The notes under the pieces were generated by a model that worked only from the letters and a program-made list of their open reading frames with translations, did no database searches and was not told where the DNA came from. From contig CAZTJA010000008.1 of NCBI GenBank assembly GCA_964613745.1, positions 1 to 64,000 on the forward strand: a stretch of DNA of 64,000 nt. The letters run 5' to 3'. Positions 60,388 to 64,000 of this stretch are shown here, piece by piece (within the stretch, counting starts at the first letter, position 1; every line of letters begins with the position of its first letter). A program made the position numbers and the translations under genes. The DNA comes from CAZTJA01 sp964613745. Lineage in GTDB: Bacteria > Desulfobacterota > Desulfomonilia > Desulfomonilales > Desulfomonilaceae.

Positions 60388-60738
60388 ACCTAATCCCCTC
60401 TACCCAATTAACGTCGAAGCCACACCTACAAACTTCTTCCATTCTCTGGAAAAAATAAGGAGTAAGTCCAAGATTTTTGAACAGGATTTCTGTTAATTAA
60501 ACCAAATTCGATGGAATGCCATCGACAAACAAACACGAGTATGGGCGCATCATAGCACTTTTGAACAGCCTACTCAATCTTGTTCTTCGCACAAAGTATT
60601 GCGGTCCATCGCTTATCTTATGTGAAATCATTCCAACTTGCCGGAGTGCATCTGATGAAATTTTGGGAACCCTAAAATTGAGAAAGTATCTAATATTGTA
60701 ACGATCAGAAAATGAGGAAGTAGCTCATTGGAGGGTTT
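60388..60738. other. Intergenic region, nothing identified
   Basis: This 351-bp gap separates the divergent purB and small-protein genes. It contains short spurious frames only. An ideal TTGGAGGG ribosome site lies right before the ATG at 60739. No clear promoter pair or RNA was found. Confidence 0.4.
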
Positions 60739-60966
60739 ATGACTGAACGAGCTCAACATATAGTCAGAGATATGGAACGTGTTATGCCATATATGTTCGA
60801 AGGACTTTACGGGAATTTCCTGCGCAATTATATGGATTCCGATAAATCTAAGTGGACTACCGATTTGTCAATGTACTTGAATCACAATAACCATGAATGG
60901 GCGGACGTTGGAGAGGAAATTGCCGAACTTTTGTGGGAGAGATTTGAGAGACGTATCTCCTGCTGA
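60739..60966 (+). CDS. Small acidic/Trp-containing hypothetical protein
   Basis: The 75-residue protein starts MTERAQHIVRDMERVMPYMF and is helical (AQHIVRDMERVMPYMFEGLYGNFLRNYM, EWADVGEEIAELLWERFERR). It has no membrane segment or motif that I recognise. A strong TTGGAGGG site and a good terminator after it support a real gene. The role is unknown; it is convergent with qmoC. Confidence 0.55.
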   Translation: MTERAQHIVRDMERVMPYMFEGLYGNFLRNYMDSDKSKWTTDLSMYLNHNNHEWADVGEEIAELLWERFERRISC

Positions 60967-60983
60967 ATTTCCTGCTCAATTAA

Positions 60984-61012
60984 AAAAGGCCGGGTGCTTT
61001 ACCCGGCCTTTT
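60984..61012. terminator. Bidirectional intrinsic terminator after qmoC and the small gene
   Basis: AAAAGGCCGGGT (60984-60995) pairs with ACCCGGCCTTTT (61001-61012) around loop GCTTT. T-runs follow on both strands (CTTTT on plus, TTTTTT on minus), so it can end both convergent transcripts. Confidence 0.85.
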
Positions 61013-61029
61013 CTTTTGTCAAGGCTAAA

Positions 61030-62256
61030 CTATGATGCTTTTTTCACATCTTCCATCTGCTCACCCGAACGCTCAGGAACAATGTTCGGCTGAATAGGTA
61101 ATGTTACATTTCTGCCAACGGATTTTCCCCAGGCGATTGCAACAGTACGATAGCCGAGGTGAGCGAACTTTGAATATGGGATATAAAGCAGCAAGGCTAA
61201 TACAAACATTAAGTGGATTGCGTAAAGAATGTATGCGCCTTGAGCGGATCCGGCCCATCTCACCAATTCGGTCACGAGGCCTGTAGAGCCCGCCCCAAAA
61301 ATCGTGAACAGGAAAAACCAGTCGAAGTATGCGCTGTTTCCTGTTTTGTCCGGAGCCGTGAATCTGCGCACAAGCATTATGCCTAGGCCAAGCACAAAGG
61401 CCACCGCACTCACGTTACCCAGTATCTTGATGGGCACCGTTCCGGGTCCATTCTGGGAAGGAGGAGCCAAGCCCAAAATATCATAGTTGAACGCAACAAT
61501 TGCGGTTGTTATGAACAGGCCGATCATGCCCCAAAAAACGAGGAGATGAGAAGCATACCTGATGTTGTTCGCTTCGCATTCCTTGAAGGTTGTATGAGGC
61601 AGTATTTCCTGCAGAGCTTCCAGGAGACTCGGTACAAATGGCTTCTTTGTTCCGGACACTCCTTCGAAATTAGCTGCATTCAGGTTGTTCCAGTAATTTC
61701 TCAACGTCATGAACAGGGATACGACCGAAAACAGAAGAGCCGCAGAGAAAATCACCTGAATAGCAGGTAAATAGATGAAACCGTCCCTCGGATTAATGTG
61801 ATGCGCCGAATACTTAACTATATCCGCCTGGAATCCCCAGCCGCCGCTCATATAGACAAGAAATAGCACTACCACCACCGGTATGCCCAGCGCGAGAACC
61901 GCCATAGCAGGTTCGCCGACGAGCTTACCGAAAAATGACGGCCAGGAATTCTCCTGAATGTTCATCTTACGAACAGCTTTGAGCACATCTCCAGGATTAG
62001 CGCCTCTGGGACACATTGTTGAGCAGTCATTACACTGATGACATAGCCAGACATCGGGATCGTTGAGCAGCTTGTCTTTCAAGCCCCATTGAGCCCAAAT
62101 CATTTCCTTGCGAGGATAAGGACTGTTGTCTGGGGAAACCCTGCAAGCCACGGAACATGTAGCGCACTGATAGCATTTCTTCAGGTCCGTAGCTCCAGCG
62201 GCGATCAAATCTTTGGTAAATTGAAGATCGGGTTCGGCAACGAATTCCTTCGCCAT
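61030..62256 (-). CDS. qmoC: Quinone-interacting oxidoreductase subunit QmoC
   Basis: The 408-residue protein is the HdrC-HdrE-type fusion of the Qmo complex. The N-terminal part has two 4Fe-4S sites (CYQCATCSVACRV and CHQCNDCSTMCPRG), and the rest has about six membrane helices of the b-type haem unit (e.g. VIFSAALLFSVVSLFMTL, GAGSTGLVTELVRW). QmoABC passes electrons from menaquinol toward APS reductase (AprBA) in sulfate reducers. It is 12 bp after qmoB. The terminator just beyond it suggests qmoC is the last gene. Confidence 0.95.
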   Translation of the reverse strand: MAKEFVAEPDLQFTKDLIAAGATDLKKCYQCATCSVACRVSPDNSPYPRKEMIWAQWGLKDKLLNDPDVWLCHQCNDCSTMCPRGANPGDVLKAVRKMNIQENSWPSFFGKLVGEPAMAVLALGIPVVVVLFLVYMSGGWGFQADIVKYSAHHINPRDGFIYLPAIQVIFSAALLFSVVSLFMTLRNYWNNLNAANFEGVSGTKKPFVPSLLEALQEILPHTTFKECEANNIRYASHLLVFWGMIGLFITTAIVAFNYDILGLAPPSQNGPGTVPIKILGNVSAVAFVLGLGIMLVRRFTAPDKTGNSAYFDWFFLFTIFGAGSTGLVTELVRWAGSAQGAYILYAIHLMFVLALLLYIPYSKFAHLGYRTVAIAWGKSVGRNVTLPIQPNIVPERSGEQMEDVKKAS

Positions 62257-62268
62257 GTATGACCCTCC

Positions 62269-64000
62269 TTAGAAGCCTTTATATGGGTTGGGACCGGATT
62301 CTTCCAGAGTCGCTACGAAGTCTGCGAGCATCTCCGGAATCTTGCCATACTCGTCAATAGCGAGCTGATGGACACGAATACGTTCCGAACCGAGCATTAA
62401 TCTTGTCAATGTCTCCGAGAATTTGCTCATGCGGATCTCGGCGAGTTCGCTGCCCTTTACAAAATGGCACTGATAATCATCGCCATATTTGCAACCGATG
62501 AGCATGATGCCGTCGATTCCCTTGGATAGAGCGTCGGAAATCCAAACCATGTTGATATTACCGAGACATCGTAAGGGAATGAACCTCACAAACGGGCTGT
62601 ACTGGAGACGATCGATGCCCGCCATATCGACGGCAGGAAAAGCATCGTTTTCACAGATGAAGCATACTATCCGGGGTTTCTCGGAATATTCATCGGGAAC
62701 ATCAATGGCTTTCACCATCGACCCTATCATGTCAACGGAATGATCTCTGAATGAAATGATACGCTCAGGACATGAGCCCATGCAGATACCGCAACGACGA
62801 CATCTCGTAGGATTGGGCATCGGGGTTCCGTCCGGTTTTTCGTCGTACATGCCGAACGGACACTCTTCAGTACACCGCTTGCACTGGGTGCAGCGTGTGA
62901 CGAATAGCTCGGGATAGGATTCGTCACCGGCTCTTGGGTGAACGGCCTTCCCTTGCGCCGCAAGCTCAACACACTGTATCGCCTTCAAGGCAGCACCTGC
63001 GGCATCCGTCTCTGAACTCAGGAAATCCATTGGATGTTTTACACATCCACAGGTGTAAATACCTGTTCTTTGAGTTTCATATGGAAAACAGATGAAGTGG
63101 GAATCATTAAATCCGTAGGGATTCTCCGGAAGGAAAGGACCCTGGCGGTACTTTAGATTGACTACGGCGGAGTCTTTAGTAACCGGCACCATCCCGGTTG
63201 ACAAGACTACAAGATCAGCATTGACCCTGAGCTTTTCTCCGAGAAGAGTGTCATTAAGTTCGAGTTTTAAATTCCCGGAACCGTTGCTGACACTCTGAAC
63301 AGTTCCCTTACTGAGAAAAACACCTGGATTGTCCTGCATGGACTGGTAGAATTTCTCATACTGGCCGGGTGTGCGCATATTTTGATAGAATATATACGCT
63401 CTGCCGTCCGGATTCGTCTGAGTAAGATACTGCGCTTGCTTGAGCGTCACCAGTGAAGCTACCGACGAGCTATAGAGCAATGGATTTTCGGCATCCTGGT
63501 CGGCACTGTCTATGAAAGCTACCGTGCTGACTTCCTTGCCGTCCGATGGGCGTTTGATTTTTCCGGCAAGAGCCAGTTCTTCAAATTGAACGCTCGTTAC
63601 GACATCCGGGTAATCACCGTATCCGAATTTGGCGAAACCGGTTCCGTCTTCGGGTCTCCAACCTGCTGCCACGACAACGGCACCGACTTTAACGGTCTCG
63701 TGATCAAATTCGGTAGGTTCAGGAATCTCGACTACCGGTTCCGCCGATTCTTCCTTCTTTTCCTCCGCTTGCCCGGCTGCCTTGGCCAATTTAGCGGCCA
63801 ACCATTCATTCTGCTTCTTCACGAGGGTGTCGTTCCACGGACCATCCGGCCGTATTACAACATCAAACATTCCCGGAGCACCCGAAATTGAAAAAACTCG
63901 AGAAGACGTAAATACTTTTATCTTACCATTTGCATTTACTGCAGATATTTTTTCCTGAATCGGTGAATCGGTAACCTGATCGTAAGGAGCCTTGCCGGTA
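62269..64000 (-). CDS. qmoB: Quinone-interacting oxidoreductase subunit QmoB (N-terminus outside window)
   Basis: The frame is open to the right edge (577 codons visible; the earliest residues seen are TGKAPYDQVTDSP), so an ATG at 63870 is an internal Met, not the start. The visible part is HdrA-like flavoprotein (KVGAVVVAAGWRPE, ADLVVLSTGMVPV), then two 4Fe-4S motifs (CTQCKRCTEECPF and CRRCGICMGSCPE), and an MvhD-like C-terminal domain (RIVCFICENDAFPA, FIPLRCLGNI, IGCKYGDDYQCHF) that probably carries a 2Fe-2S cluster. It is the middle Qmo subunit, in the cytoplasm. qmoA should follow upstream, outside the window. Confidence 0.95.
   Translation of the reverse strand, partial: TGKAPYDQVTDSPIQEKISAVNANGKIKVFTSSRVFSISGAPGMFDVVIRPDGPWNDTLVKKQNEWLAAKLAKAAGQAEEKKEESAEPVVEIPEPTEFDHETVKVGAVVVAAGWRPEDGTGFAKFGYGDYPDVVTSVQFEELALAGKIKRPSDGKEVSTVAFIDSADQDAENPLLYSSSVASLVTLKQAQYLTQTNPDGRAYIFYQNMRTPGQYEKFYQSMQDNPGVFLSKGTVQSVSNGSGNLKLELNDTLLGEKLRVNADLVVLSTGMVPVTKDSAVVNLKYRQGPFLPENPYGFNDSHFICFPYETQRTGIYTCGCVKHPMDFLSSETDAAGAALKAIQCVELAAQGKAVHPRAGDESYPELFVTRCTQCKRCTEECPFGMYDEKPDGTPMPNPTRCRRCGICMGSCPERIISFRDHSVDMIGSMVKAIDVPDEYSEKPRIVCFICENDAFPAVDMAGIDRLQYSPFVRFIPLRCLGNINMVWISDALSKGIDGIMLIGCKYGDDYQCHFVKGSELAEIRMSKFSETLTRLMLGSERIRVHQLAIDEYGKIPEMLADFVATLEESGPNPYKGF

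Noticed and set aside
62269..63870. qmoB starting at ATG 63870
   Set aside because: The frame stays open to the window edge and QmoB is longer than this; the ATG is internal.
1..64000. tRNA genes, CRISPR arrays, insertion sequences
   Set aside because: T-loop-like strings such as GGTTCGAATT at about 11351 lie inside coding sequence without cloverleaf; no direct-repeat arrays or transposase frames were found.

Overview
The window looks like chromosome from a Gram-negative, anaerobic, sulfate-reducing deltaproteobacterium (Desulfobacterota). The main reasons are the qmoB-qmoC pair at the right edge (electron transfer to APS reductase), a full lipid A and outer-membrane assembly operon, many iron-sulfur proteins (three DUF362 proteins, a radical SAM protein) and c-type cytochrome motifs. 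Gene content and style recall the Desulfomonile/Syntrophobacter side of the group, but the genus is inference. I saw no tRNA, rRNA, CRISPR array, transposase or phage gene.

Layout. 1-610: cut-off membrane sensor gene. 1.2-5.1 kb: exported di-heme protein, cytidylate-kinase-like protein with a BON domain, a small unknown and two DUF1622 membrane proteins. 5.1-9.4 kb: DUF362 protein, Cys-rich protein and amidohydrolase in one minus-strand run, divergent from a radical SAM/SPASM protein. 9.4-12 kb: PAS histidine kinase and TPR lipoprotein. 12.2-20.1 kb: a plus-strand signalling island with a four-copy DUF4388 protein, a Roadblock protein, an MglA-type GTPase, an acidic partner-like protein, a PilZ protein and an FHA-GAF-nucleotide cyclase. 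20.2-25.9 kb: lipid A acyltransferase, small regulator/PLD pair, a triple-rhodanese haem protein with an in-frame UGA (probable selenoprotein), SPFH/zinc-ribbon protein and an exported unknown.

25.9-39.3 kb is one minus-strand run: lysS, lolC/E, lolD, bamA, skp, lpxD, lpxA, lpxI, msbA, lpxK and a heptosyltransferase, many with 4-bp start/stop overlaps. It covers lipid A synthesis, flipping, lipoprotein release and beta-barrel assembly, but lacks fabZ and lpxB. 39.5-43.6 kb: type IV pilus pilB-pilT-pilC with its own promoter and terminator. 43.8-52.7 kb: two more DUF362 ferredoxin-like proteins, purF, ispD, a polyprenyl synthase, a bamD-like lipoprotein and an NFACT/RqcH protein. 52.8-54.2 kb: panC-panD behind a structured leader that ends in a strong intrinsic terminator, a candidate pan-motif RNA. 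54.2-60.4 kb: a cell-shape peptidoglycan set (M99/Csd4-like carboxypeptidase, coiled-coil membrane protein, YkuD/Csd6-like enzyme) behind purB. 61.0-64.0 kb: qmoC and the C-terminal part of qmoB.

The strongest leads are the UGA-containing rhodanese at 22416-23789, the MglA/Roadblock/DUF4388/PilZ/cyclase island, the panC leader RNA, and the cell-shape module in which two real genes overlap by 125 bp in different frames.
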